From: Corticicoccus populi
GTDB lineage: Bacteria > Bacillota > Bacilli > Staphylococcales > Salinicoccaceae
Length of the DNA stretch: 64,000 nucleotides
Direction: 5' to 3'
NCBI RefSeq assembly: GCF_042686195.1
Contig: NZ_JBHUOQ010000001.1
Span: forward strand, 930,001-994,000
The first letter of the stretch is position 1. Each line of letters opens with the position of its first letter. The notes beneath the pieces are model-generated. The model did not search any database. It was not told the origin of the DNA and saw only the letters and a list, made by a program, of their open reading frames with translations. The translations under genes and the position numbers were made by a program. Shown in pieces: positions 1 to 8,327 of this stretch.

Positions 1-512
1 ATATCAAATGTATATCCTTTTGAATCTTTTAATGATTTTAAATCACTGATTTTATCCAGACATTCATTGATGAATCCTTGTCCGCCGAAACCTGGATTTA
101 CTGTCATAATCAACACAAAATCGAGTGAAGACAGTAAATGTTTGACCTGCTCGACAGGAGTCTGGGGATTCAGGGCAATTCCTGCTTTCATCCCGTAACT
201 TTGAATCAACTGAATAGTACGATGGGCATGTGCAGTGGCTTCGATATGAAACGATACCATCTCTACTCCCATTTTACTGAATGTTTCAATAAACTGATCA
301 GGGTTGTATGTCATAAGATGAACATCAAGCGGAATCGTTGATGCCTGGCTGATTGCCTCTGTCACAGGTATGCCGTATGAGATATTCGGAACAAACTGTC
401 CGTCCATAATATCTAAATGGAAAATATCCGCACCCGCTTCCTCCATTATCTTTATCTCTTCTCCAAGCTTTGAAAAATCACTTGCAAGTAGTGACGGGAG
501 TACTTTATTCAT
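1..512 (-). CDS. rpe: Ribulose-phosphate 3-epimerase (partial, 3' end outside window)
   Basis: Interconverts ribulose 5-phosphate and xylulose 5-phosphate in the pentose phosphate pathway (cytosolic TIM barrel). Translating the minus strand from ATG at 512 gives a start MNKVLPSLLASDF, then HLDIMDG, DVHLM and MTVNPGFGGQ, which are the metal/phosphate-binding signatures of the family. About 170 of some 215 residues are inside the window; the C-terminus runs off the left edge. It follows rsgA by 3 bp, with its ribosome-binding site (GAGAGG) inside the end of rsgA, so the two are translated from one message, as in Bacillus and Staphylococcus. Confidence 0.95.
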   Translation of the reverse strand, partial: MNKVLPSLLASDFSKLGEEIKIMEEAGADIFHLDIMDGQFVPNISYGIPVTEAISQASTIPLDVHLMTYNPDQFIETFSKMGVEMVSFHIEATAHAHRTIQLIQSYGMKAGIALNPQTPVEQVKHLLSSLDFVLIMTVNPGFGGQGFINECLDKISDLKSLKDSKGYTFD

Positions 513-515
513 AAA

Positions 516-1382
516 TTAATACCTCTCTTTTCGATTTTCAATTTCTTCATAAATCTGAACGTAGCTCTGATATCGTGTTTCAGACAGTGTTCCATCTTCA
601 ACTGCTTTTTTGACACCGCATTTCGGTTCATTGATATGCAGACATTCCCTGAATTTACAGCCCGCAATATAATCATTAAAATCCCTGAAGCAGTACATTA
701 GATTATATTTATCTATCATTTCAAAATCAATCGTACTGAAACCTGGAGTATCTGCAATATACCCGCCGCCGATTTCTATCAATTCCACATGACGGGTGGT
801 ATGCTTCCCTCTGTTTAAGGCATTTGAAATCTTGTTTGTTATCAGTTCAGTCCCCGGTACGAGTGTATTAATCAATGTTGATTTACCGACACCGGACTGT
901 CCTGCAAGTACACTCAGTTTATCTTTAAATATATGTTCTACAGCATCATTCACTTGGTCTTTTTCAGTAAAGAACACCTCATACATTCCACCGTAAACTT
1001 CTCTAATCCGGTCCTCTAAAGCTTTATCATCCGTAAGATCAATTTTGGTAACCACAATAACAGGCTCAATGTCATGTGCCTCTGCATAGGCAATAAACCG
1101 GTCCAGCAAATAAAAACTGAAGTCCGGAGACTTCATGCTCATGGTTAACAGTACCTGATCGATATTTGCGACCGGCGGTCTCACAAGAGAGTTATCACGG
1201 TCATCAATTGCTGTAATATAGCCTTGATCCTCATTCTCAATTTGAAATGTCACAATGTCTCCGACAAGTGGTGATTCCGCTGTTTTTCTAAATCTGCCTC
1301 TTGCACGTGTTTCATAAATTTCATTATCGTATTTCACATAATAAAAGCCGCTTAACGCCTTAATAATTATTCCTTTCGGCAT
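516..1382 (-). CDS. rsgA: Ribosome small-subunit GTPase RsgA
   Basis: Circularly permuted GTPase that checks late 30S subunit maturation; also called CpgA/YloQ. 288 aa. N-terminal OB fold, P-loop GQSGVGKS at about 161-168, DTPG at about 211, and the C-terminal zinc site with Cys242, Cys247, His249 and Cys255. ATG start at 1382 with GGGGTGGG upstream. A TATAAT (minus) lies shortly upstream, with a TTAACA at a rather short 15-bp spacing, so a dedicated promoter is possible. In relatives rsgA directly follows prkC; here the rhodanese and P450 genes separate them. Confidence 0.97.
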   Translation of the reverse strand: MPKGIIIKALSGFYYVKYDNEIYETRARGRFRKTAESPLVGDIVTFQIENEDQGYITAIDDRDNSLVRPPVANIDQVLLTMSMKSPDFSFYLLDRFIAYAEAHDIEPVIVVTKIDLTDDKALEDRIREVYGGMYEVFFTEKDQVNDAVEHIFKDKLSVLAGQSGVGKSTLINTLVPGTELITNKISNALNRGKHTTRHVELIEIGGGYIADTPGFSTIDFEMIDKYNLMYCFRDFNDYIAGCKFRECLHINEPKCGVKKAVEDGTLSETRYQSYVQIYEEIENRKERY

Positions 1383-1471
1383 AACCCACCCCTGTTGTTT
1401 TCTTTCATTATAACAAGAAAGAAGTTGTGTTAAAATATAGTATAGAAAATATTAGATTGGAGTTTTTACAA

Positions 1472-1783
1472 ATGACAAAAGAAGTTCACATAAACGATAT
1501 TCAGCCTCTGTTGGGTGATGACAGCATATTAATTGATGTACGGGAAACTGATGAACTGCTTGAAACAGGCTTTGTTCCAGGTGCGGTCCATGTCCCGATG
1601 TCTACACTGACTGTTGAAGATAATGCACTCACCGATAATAAAGACAAAACAATCTATGTAATGTGCCGCAGCGGCAAACGCAGTCTTAATGTCCAGACCT
1701 TCCTGCTGGAACATGACTTTGATGCAGTCAATGTCGCCGGCGGCATTATTGAATATGAAGGCGATGTTAACCGCCTTCAATAG
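1472..1783 (+). CDS. Small single-domain rhodanese-like protein
   Basis: 103 aa, a complete rhodanese domain and nothing else. It has IDVRE near the start, GAVHVP in the middle and the active-site loop CRSGKRS with Cys65, so it can probably carry persulfide sulfur; the donor and acceptor are unknown. The start at 1472 is chosen over an upstream in-frame codon because GGAG sits 9 bp before it. It is the only plus-strand gene in this stretch and converges on the P450 gene at a shared terminator. No physical or functional link to the P450 beyond position can be shown. Confidence 0.85.
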   Translation: MTKEVHINDIQPLLGDDSILIDVRETDELLETGFVPGAVHVPMSTLTVEDNALTDNKDKTIYVMCRSGKRSLNVQTFLLEHDFDAVNVAGGIIEYEGDVNRLQ

Positions 1784-1799
1784 TAATATTTAATTAAGC

Positions 1800-1833
1800 A
1801 TTATAAAACCCACCGGAAGGTGGGTTTTATAAT
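1800..1833. terminator. Bidirectional terminator between rhodanese and P450 genes
   Basis: A perfect 15-bp stem with a GGAA tetraloop. It is A-rich on one side and T-rich on the other, so it works in both directions. It ends the plus-strand rhodanese transcript and the minus-strand P450 transcript. Confidence 0.9.
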
Positions 1834-3101
1834 TATTTTCTATTTACTTTTTCACGAACATTCTCAATAATAAATCCGCTGTTAATGTAGCCCGGAATAC
1901 TGTTTAAATTAACAGTTAAATCCTGTTCAGGTACATCAAATGAGATACGTGAAGCGAAATATTTCATCGTTTCTTCCATGATGATGATTGTAATCCATTC
2001 TCCTGCACAACGGTGGTTTGTCCAGTAGTCACCGCCGCCCTGAGGAATTAAATCAAATGGAGAACCATCCCAGTTCTCAAAACGTTCCGGACGGAATTCG
2101 TTTGGATTTTCCCATGCATTTTCATCATGTAGAGTACCGTATACATCCAGTACCAGACGTGTGCCTTTTTCAATATCATGGCCTTTAAATTGAATATCCT
2201 CTTTAGCCATACCCGGCAGGAATGGAACGAACGGATAGAAACGTCTGACTTCCTGTGCAAATTTATATGCATAATCCGGTTCTGTTTTAATCTTCTCAAC
2301 AGTTGTAGGGTTCTCATACATTGCAAGCATACCGAATGCAACAAAACGGTTAATTGCGATTAACGGACGGAATGTATTCATCAAATCAATGGCACATGTA
2401 CGTGAATCCATTGGATTTCCTTTGTAATCTTCCCAATGGGATAATTCATACAAAGCAGTACCTTCCGGCGGATGGATTTTACCTTTACGTGTCTGGATGA
2501 TTTGATCTTCCAGCCAGTCTTCCACACGGCGGCGTGCATCTTTAGAGGATTTATACCCCTTAAATGCTGTACCAATTGCCTTGAAAGAGTCAATCATAAT
2601 ATCCATATCAGTTGCAATTCTTTCAATCTCTTCTTCCGGTGCCTGTACTCCCGCCCAACGTGTACCGACTCTTGTTAAGAGTACTACAGATTCACGGTAA
2701 ATATTCACCTGATCCATGTTTTCCATGCGCTGTGTGTTGGCAAGCCAGTAATTTCTTGTCAGTTCACGTACGTACTGAAGATTGCCTTCAGTCATTAGTG
2801 ACATGAACAAAGCTTTTCTGTCGATATGTTTTTTACCGTCAATTGTGTGGATTGCGCCTTTACCGAAAAGCGTGTTGACCAAACGTTTTGGCAGCATTCC
2901 TTCACGTTGGATTCTATCATTATCGTAAAATAATTCTGCGCCTTCTTTACCATTCAATACAACGAAACGATTGCCCCCGATCGCCCGTGTTTCAAACACA
3001 TCAGTATTGAGACGTTTTCTTTGATTGGATGTGTAAAGGTATCCCTGTTTTAATACTTTTAAAGTATTATCAAGACCTTTATCCTTTTTAATAGTACTCA
3101 T
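1833..3101 (-). CDS. oleT: CYP152-family fatty-acid P450, OleT-like peroxygenase/decarboxylase
   Basis: 422 aa, soluble, no signal peptide or membrane anchor. CYP152 enzymes use hydrogen peroxide to hydroxylate fatty acids at alpha/beta carbons; the OleT branch (CYP152L1 of Jeotgalicoccus) mainly decarboxylates them to terminal alkenes. Visible here: Phe79 and His85 (GAIHT), Arg245 (NTFRPLIA, which holds the substrate carboxylate) and the heme-thiolate Cys365 in NHRCAGEW. In OleT the same numbered residues are Phe79, His85, Arg245 and Cys365, whereas the Bacillus hydroxylase P450-BSbeta has Gln at 85. This predicts an alkene-forming enzyme. ATG at 3101 follows GGAGG. It has its own promoter after prkC and a terminator at 1800-1833. 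Confidence 0.93.
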   Translation of the reverse strand: MSTIKKDKGLDNTLKVLKQGYLYTSNQRKRLNTDVFETRAIGGNRFVVLNGKEGAELFYDNDRIQREGMLPKRLVNTLFGKGAIHTIDGKKHIDRKALFMSLMTEGNLQYVRELTRNYWLANTQRMENMDQVNIYRESVVLLTRVGTRWAGVQAPEEEIERIATDMDIMIDSFKAIGTAFKGYKSSKDARRRVEDWLEDQIIQTRKGKIHPPEGTALYELSHWEDYKGNPMDSRTCAIDLMNTFRPLIAINRFVAFGMLAMYENPTTVEKIKTEPDYAYKFAQEVRRFYPFVPFLPGMAKEDIQFKGHDIEKGTRLVLDVYGTLHDENAWENPNEFRPERFENWDGSPFDLIPQGGGDYWTNHRCAGEWITIIIMEETMKYFASRISFDVPEQDLTVNLNSIPGYINSGFIIENVREKVNRK

Positions 3102-3133
3102 CTATATTCCTCCATTTTACGTATTCCTTCTTC

Positions 3134-3163
3134 ATTATATAGAAACATGTTTTCTATTGCCAA
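3134..3163 (-). promoter_or_regulatory. P450 gene promoter with palindrome in the spacer
   Basis: On the minus strand: -35 TTGGCA (3158-3163), 18-bp spacer, -10 TATAAT (3134-3139). The spacer is almost wholly an imperfect dyad, ATAGAA-A-ACATGT-TTCTAT, at 3139-3157. A regulator bound there would cover the promoter between its two hexamers, so this is a candidate operator for the P450 gene. The regulator is unknown. Confidence 0.6.
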
Positions 3164-3181
3164 TATTTTAAGAATGAAGAT

Positions 3182-5170
3182 TTACTCATTGCTGTATGGA
3201 ACAGTCTCTTCCATAATTGTTTCCCCGTCTACCTCAATCTTAAACTCGCCTTCTTCATCTTCTTCTATAATCATACGGATTGTATAAGTACTGTCTTCCG
3301 TAATTTCAATCGTATCAAATACATCTCCAATGTTGTTATCACGGTCTTCAAGGAATATTTCCACTTCAACCGGTTCGTTCTCATCTTCTTCAGCTGCTTC
3401 TGAATCCGAGTCGGAATTAGACCCAGAGCCTGAATCTGAGCTGTCCTGGCTGTCTTCATCTTCGGGGTAGGAGATTGGTACGGTCTGGACATACTGCATT
3501 TCCCTTGCCGGTTCCTCACCGAGGGAAGAAATCAGATTGATTGTAGATCCCGGGAGAAAATCTCCATAGCTTGGGTCCTGACTGACTACGTTACCTTCTC
3601 CGATTGAGTCGTGATAAACTTCCTGTATCACAGAAACATTAAAACCGTCTGCCTCGAGCTCACTGACTGCAGTATCTACTGATTCTCCGGTAAAGTTTCT
3701 GATTTCCACCGGTTCAACACCCTGTGAAATTTCAAGTGTCAGGTTTTCATCTTCCGGATGAATCTCTGTGCCCGCATCAATCGACTGGGATAAAATTGTT
3801 CCAGGCTCACTCTCATCATACCGCTCTTCAACATTTACCGCATTAAAGCCGAAACTATTCACTTGATTTTGCACAGCATCATACATTTCACCAACATAAT
3901 CCTGCATTTCTTCAGGTTCAATCCCCTGACTGACAAGAACATCAACAGTAGACTGAAATTCCAGTTCAGTACCGGAAGCTGGAGTTGTTTCAATAATCTG
4001 TCCCTCCGGGAAGGTATCATTATACTCTTCTGTAACTTCACCGAGTACAAGCTGATGCTCAGTCAGTGCAGCCTCTGCCTCATCGAGCGTCATTTCCTCT
4101 AAATCAGGCAGTACAGATGTTGTGATTTCTTCTTCTGTAAAGTAGAGCAGATAAATAATAATTCCGGCACCGGCAAGCAGCAGAATCAGCGGCAGCAGGA
4201 AAAGCATACCGCGTTTTTTCTTCTTTTCTTCTTTTTTAGGTGATTCCTGAGCATTGGGATTTTCTTTTATTTTATTTTCTTCGGAAGCCTTAACGGGCAC
4301 AGGTGTCACGACTGTTGCTGATTCACCGGCCACATTATTCTTTGAAACATAAGGCGTATTGTTTTCTTTATATTCATCAATAGCAAGCACCACGTCGTCC
4401 ACATGCCTGAAACGGTCCAGAGGGTTTTTCTCAGTACATTTCATCACGATGTTTTTAAGCCCCTGCGGTACATCTCTGTATTGATTAATATCCGGCATAC
4501 TTTCTGAAATATGCTTCAAAGCTACAGAAACCGGTGTCTCACCTTCAAAAGGAAGCTTTCCGGTCAACAGTTCAAATAATAAAATTCCAAAAGAATAAAT
4601 ATCCGTTCTTTCATCTGTTGACTGCCCTTTCGCCTGTTCCGGGGAAATATACTGGACCGATCCCATCACCTGGTTTGTTTCTGTCATACGTGTTTCACTC
4701 AATGCTTTAGCAATACCGAAATCCGTAATCTTCACCTGATTTTTCTCATCAAGCAAAATATTCTGAGGTTTAATATCACGATGAATAATACCTGCACTGT
4801 GTGCGTGTTTCATACCGCTCAGCACCTGCACTGACAAGCGTATAATCTCATCAATATCAATGGGATGATTGTCCCGGATATACTCTTTTAACGTCGGTCC
4901 ATTCACCACTTCGGTCACGAGGAGATGATACTCATATGTCTCATCAACATCAAGAACATTAACAATATTTGGATGCGATAATTGTATTGTACTCTGTACT
5001 TCCCGCTGAAAACGGAGCTTGGATCTGTCCAGATCGTGCTGGTCCACCTTAATCATTTTAACAACGACATTACGGCTCAGGATGATATCCTCTGCCAGAT
5101 AGACAGAACTCATTCCCCCGCCAAGGTATTTCAGTATTTTGTATCGTTCTGAAACTATTTTTCCTATCAC
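3182..5170 (-). CDS. prkC: PASTA-domain Ser/Thr protein kinase PrkC/Stk1
   Basis: Membrane eukaryotic-like kinase that senses muropeptides/lipid II and phosphorylates wall, division and translation factors. 662 aa. Kinase domain about 10-270 with glycine loop LGGGMSS, Lys38, catalytic Asp132 in HRDIKPQN and Asp150 in DFG; basic Lys-rich juxtamembrane stretch; one membrane helix at about 321-344; three PASTA repeats at about 353-560; then a very acidic Ser/Asp/Glu-rich linker and a small C-terminal domain. The start is GTG at 5170, overlapping the prpC stop codon (GTGA). The phosphatase is immediately upstream, as in other Firmicutes. Confidence 0.96.
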   Translation of the reverse strand: MIGKIVSERYKILKYLGGGMSSVYLAEDIILSRNVVVKMIKVDQHDLDRSKLRFQREVQSTIQLSHPNIVNVLDVDETYEYHLLVTEVVNGPTLKEYIRDNHPIDIDEIIRLSVQVLSGMKHAHSAGIIHRDIKPQNILLDEKNQVKITDFGIAKALSETRMTETNQVMGSVQYISPEQAKGQSTDERTDIYSFGILLFELLTGKLPFEGETPVSVALKHISESMPDINQYRDVPQGLKNIVMKCTEKNPLDRFRHVDDVVLAIDEYKENNTPYVSKNNVAGESATVVTPVPVKASEENKIKENPNAQESPKKEEKKKKRGMLFLLPLILLLAGAGIIIYLLYFTEEEITTSVLPDLEEMTLDEAEAALTEHQLVLGEVTEEYNDTFPEGQIIETTPASGTELEFQSTVDVLVSQGIEPEEMQDYVGEMYDAVQNQVNSFGFNAVNVEERYDESEPGTILSQSIDAGTEIHPEDENLTLEISQGVEPVEIRNFTGESVDTAVSELEADGFNVSVIQEVYHDSIGEGNVVSQDPSYGDFLPGSTINLISSLGEEPAREMQYVQTVPISYPEDEDSQDSSDSGSGSNSDSDSEAAEEDENEPVEVEIFLEDRDNNIGDVFDTIEITEDSTYTIRMIIEEDEEGEFKIEVDGETIMEETVPYSNE

Positions 5171-5913
5171 ATCGCTTCACTCGCTTTCAGGGCCGCAATA
5201 CACACACTGATATTATCTGTTGACCCGTTCTTTTGTGCACGTTCGATTAATTGTCCGGCCCTGACCTCGAGTGAATTACTTGTATTCAGCATAATACTAT
5301 GAATCTCATTATTTCTTACTTCATCTGTTAAACCATCCGATGCAAGCAGAATATAATCATACTGCTTATTACGCAGTCTGAATATATCCGGCTGAATCAG
5401 TTTCTCAGTCCCCATCGCTTTTGTAATTACATTTCTTCTCGGATGTCGGACAGCTTCTTCTTCCGTAATTTCTCCTGCTTCCACCAGCAGATTTACAAAT
5501 GAGTGATCTTTAGTTACCTGTTCGATGGAACGTCTGTTGACAGCATAACCTCTTGAGTCACCGACATTCAGCATGATGATGGTATCATCAAGAACTGCAG
5601 CCAGAACTAAAGTGGTCCCCATGCCTTGATATTTCGTGTGCGCTTCTTGATAATCGTATAATCTGCGGTTTGTCTTAATCACCAGCTGGCGTAAAAATCC
5701 TTCAGCCTCACCTGAAGCGAGAAAATTTTCTTTCTCCCAGGCTTCCTGAACCATTTCAACAGCCATGTTGGATGCCACATCCCCGTAATTATGACCACCC
5801 ATACCATCAGCCATAACAAGAAGCAGCTGATCTGTCTGATTATAAAATACGCCGGTTTTATCTTCATTGGTGTCTCTGAATTCACCACAGATACTCTTAT
5901 CAATAATCTCCAA
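5167..5913 (-). CDS. prpC: PP2C-type Ser/Thr phosphatase PrpC/Stp1
   Basis: Dephosphorylates the targets of PrkC and the kinase itself; cytosolic, manganese dependent. 248 aa with PP2C metal motifs: the DTNEDK start, MADGMGGH, GDSRGY, and ASDGLTDE plus DN near the end. It appears to start at TTG 5913, preceded by GAGGGG; no better in-frame start keeps the DTNEDK motif. Its end overlaps the GTG of prkC by 4 bp, which fits translational coupling of phosphatase and kinase. Confidence 0.95.
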   Translation of the reverse strand: MEIIDKSICGEFRDTNEDKTGVFYNQTDQLLLVMADGMGGHNYGDVASNMAVEMVQEAWEKENFLASGEAEGFLRQLVIKTNRRLYDYQEAHTKYQGMGTTLVLAAVLDDTIIMLNVGDSRGYAVNRRSIEQVTKDHSFVNLLVEAGEITEEEAVRHPRRNVITKAMGTEKLIQPDIFRLRNKQYDYILLASDGLTDEVRNNEIHSIMLNTSNSLEVRAGQLIERAQKNGSTDNISVCIAALKASEAM

Positions 5914-5915
5914 AT

Positions 5916-7019
5916 TTAACCCCTCGTTTCTTCTTTGGATTCTTTCGCTCTTAATTGTCCGCAGGCAGCATCTATATCTGTTCCCTGCTCGCGTCTGATT
6001 GTTGCATTGATTCCATTCTCATTCAACGTTTCCAAAAACTCGAAAATATCATCTTTCTTTGTTCTCACATAATTCCGTTCCGGTACATGGTTGACGGGTA
6101 TCAGATTGACGTGACATTTAAGGTCTTTTATCAGTTCAGCAAGTGCCGTTGCATGTTCAGTCTGGTCATTAACCCCGCCGAATAGTCCATATTCAAAACT
6201 GATACGGCGGTTCGTAACCTGCTGATAATACTTTAAAGAATCCATCAGTTTATCAATGTCATATGCTCTGTTTACAGGCATTAACTGGCTTCTGATTTCA
6301 TTGAACGGTGCGTGCAGGCTGACAGCAAAATTAATTTGAATGTCTTCCTCTGCGAAATCATAAATTCGCGGTACAATGCCGCTTGTTGAAACTGTAATAT
6401 GTCTTGCACCGATATTCAAACCGTCATCATGATTAACAATACGGATGAATTTCATCATATGGTTGTAGTTCTCAAACGGTTCACCGATTCCCATGATGAC
6501 AATACTTGACACACGCTCATCTGTCTCATCCAGTGCTTTTTGAATCTGCACGATTTGTGAAACAATTTCACCTGCTTCAAGGTTACGTTTCAAGCCGCCG
6601 AGTGTTGAAGCACAGAAGCTGCAGCCGATTCTGCAGCCGACCTGGGTCGTCACACATACAGAGTTGCCGTAATCATGGCGCATTAATACAGTTTCTATTG
6701 TGTACCCGTCCCGTAAACGGAATAAAAACTTCATCGTCCCGTCAACACTTTCCTGCTTAACCACTGTTTCAAGCGGTTCAATGCTGTAGTTCCGGGCAAG
6801 TTTTTCCCTTAAATTTTTGGATAAATTCATCATCTCATCAAAGGAGTCAACTCTGTGGATATACAGCCATTCAAAAATCTGTCTGCCCCGGTACTCATCT
6901 TCACCCCACTCTGTCATTAACGATGTCAGTTCTTCCTGTGACAGCGTATAAATTGACGGTGTGTCAAATTCCGGCTGGAACAAATCTTTTACTGGTTTTT
7001 TTTCTGGTCTTTTAATCAT
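5916..7019 (-). CDS. rlmN: 23S rRNA A2503 / tRNA A37 C2-methyltransferase RlmN
   Basis: Radical-SAM enzyme that methylates A2503 of 23S rRNA and A37 of some tRNAs. 367 aa. The CX3CX2C cluster motif is Cys129, Cys133 and Cys136; the methyl-carrying/resolving Cys is visible near the end in DAACGQLR (about residue 353). Motif GIGEPFENY fits SAM binding. It lies 2 bp from prpC and 2 bp from rsmB, so it is inside the same operon. Confidence 0.96.
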   Translation of the reverse strand: MIKRPEKKPVKDLFQPEFDTPSIYTLSQEELTSLMTEWGEDEYRGRQIFEWLYIHRVDSFDEMMNLSKNLREKLARNYSIEPLETVVKQESVDGTMKFLFRLRDGYTIETVLMRHDYGNSVCVTTQVGCRIGCSFCASTLGGLKRNLEAGEIVSQIVQIQKALDETDERVSSIVIMGIGEPFENYNHMMKFIRIVNHDDGLNIGARHITVSTSGIVPRIYDFAEEDIQINFAVSLHAPFNEIRSQLMPVNRAYDIDKLMDSLKYYQQVTNRRISFEYGLFGGVNDQTEHATALAELIKDLKCHVNLIPVNHVPERNYVRTKKDDIFEFLETLNENGINATIRREQGTDIDAACGQLRAKESKEETRG

Positions 7020-7021
7020 TT

Positions 7022-8326
7022 CTAAACTTCCTTTTTCTTAAATCTGGCAATGAAAAATCCGTCTGTGTCCATCTCAAACGGTAAAATCTGCCGATACGGT
7101 CCTGTAAAATCCAACGCAGGAATATGGAAATCATCAAATTCAAAATCCGCATTGTTTTTTTTGAATGTATAGGCAACATTCTCATTTTCCATCTGATGAA
7201 TCGTACATGTAGAATAAATCAGTACGCCGCCAGGTTTTAAATATTTTTTTACGTGATTCAATATACTTAACTGCAGATCGACTAGAGTGTTTATGTCTTT
7301 TTCATGGCGTTCATAACGTATTTCCGGTTTTCTTCTCATTACGCCAAGTCCTGAACACGGCGCATCTACAATGATTTTATCGTACATTTCCGAATAATGA
7401 TACTCTGTTGCATCTGCCTGATACGCTTTGAAATTCTCAAGCTGCAGCCTTTTTGCCTGCTGCTTCAATATTCCAATCTTATGATTATGCACATCAGCTA
7501 AATCTACAGACCCCCCCGGTGTTTTTTCAAGAGCATGAAGTCCTTTTCCTCCGGGCGCACTGCAGGCATCGAGTATTTTATCTTCTTTACCAGGAACAAG
7601 CGCATCGACTACAAACATCGAGCTGACGTCCTGTATACTGAAAAGTCCGTTTTGATATGCATTTGTATTTAGAATATCAGCACCCGTCGTTACAATTAAA
7701 GCATCCGGATGGACAGTAGATATCTCCACCTTGTGACCTTCCTCATTCAACACGGCAGTAAGCTCTTCTCTTGTGATACGGCGCGTATTCACACGGAGAT
7801 ACATATTTGGACGGCTTGTGAGACTCCGGGCAATTCTTTCTGCCCCGTCCATACCGTGATGCGTCTTCCACTGCTTTAAAATCCATAACGGAATACTGGT
7901 TTCAACTGACAGCCGCTTTAAATCATCTTTAATTTCATTAAGCGGACGGACATCTTCTTTAACAAAACTGCGAAGAATTGCATTGACTGTATTTGCAGTC
8001 TGTCTGCCGCCTTTTTCTTTGGCAATATTCACCGCATCATTAATCACGGCATAATCCGGAACACGTTCCAGATAAATAATTTGATAGATAGAAATAAACA
8101 ACAGACGGCGCTGCCAGCGTTTTAGTCTCGTTTTAATAAAAGGATTCAAATAATAATCAATCGTCAGCTGATGACTGATGGTTCCATAGACGATTTCTGT
8201 AAACAGTCCTTTGTCCGCCTGAGATAAATGGTTCTCTTTCAAAAGGTCGTTTATGACAATGTTTGAATAGCCTTTATCGTCGACAATTCTTACGTATGCA
8301 TCTAAAGCGAGAGCTCTGACATTCAT
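7022..8326 (-). CDS. rsmB: 16S rRNA m5C967 methyltransferase RsmB (Sun)
   Basis: 434 aa. N-terminal NusB-like RNA-binding domain (about 1-130), then a Rossmann methyltransferase domain with the SAM motif LDACSAPGGKG and the two cysteines typical of RNA m5C enzymes, in DAPCSGLG and YSTCTIHQ. A longer open frame reaches up to 8467 but only by reading through fmt in another frame. The start MNVRALAL at 8326, directly after the fmt stop (TAG-T-ATG), fits the family. Confidence 0.95.
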   Translation of the reverse strand: MNVRALALDAYVRIVDDKGYSNIVINDLLKENHLSQADKGLFTEIVYGTISHQLTIDYYLNPFIKTRLKRWQRRLLFISIYQIIYLERVPDYAVINDAVNIAKEKGGRQTANTVNAILRSFVKEDVRPLNEIKDDLKRLSVETSIPLWILKQWKTHHGMDGAERIARSLTSRPNMYLRVNTRRITREELTAVLNEEGHKVEISTVHPDALIVTTGADILNTNAYQNGLFSIQDVSSMFVVDALVPGKEDKILDACSAPGGKGLHALEKTPGGSVDLADVHNHKIGILKQQAKRLQLENFKAYQADATEYHYSEMYDKIIVDAPCSGLGVMRRKPEIRYERHEKDINTLVDLQLSILNHVKKYLKPGGVLIYSTCTIHQMENENVAYTFKKNNADFEFDDFHIPALDFTGPYRQILPFEMDTDGFFIARFKKKEV

Positions 8327-8327
8327 A

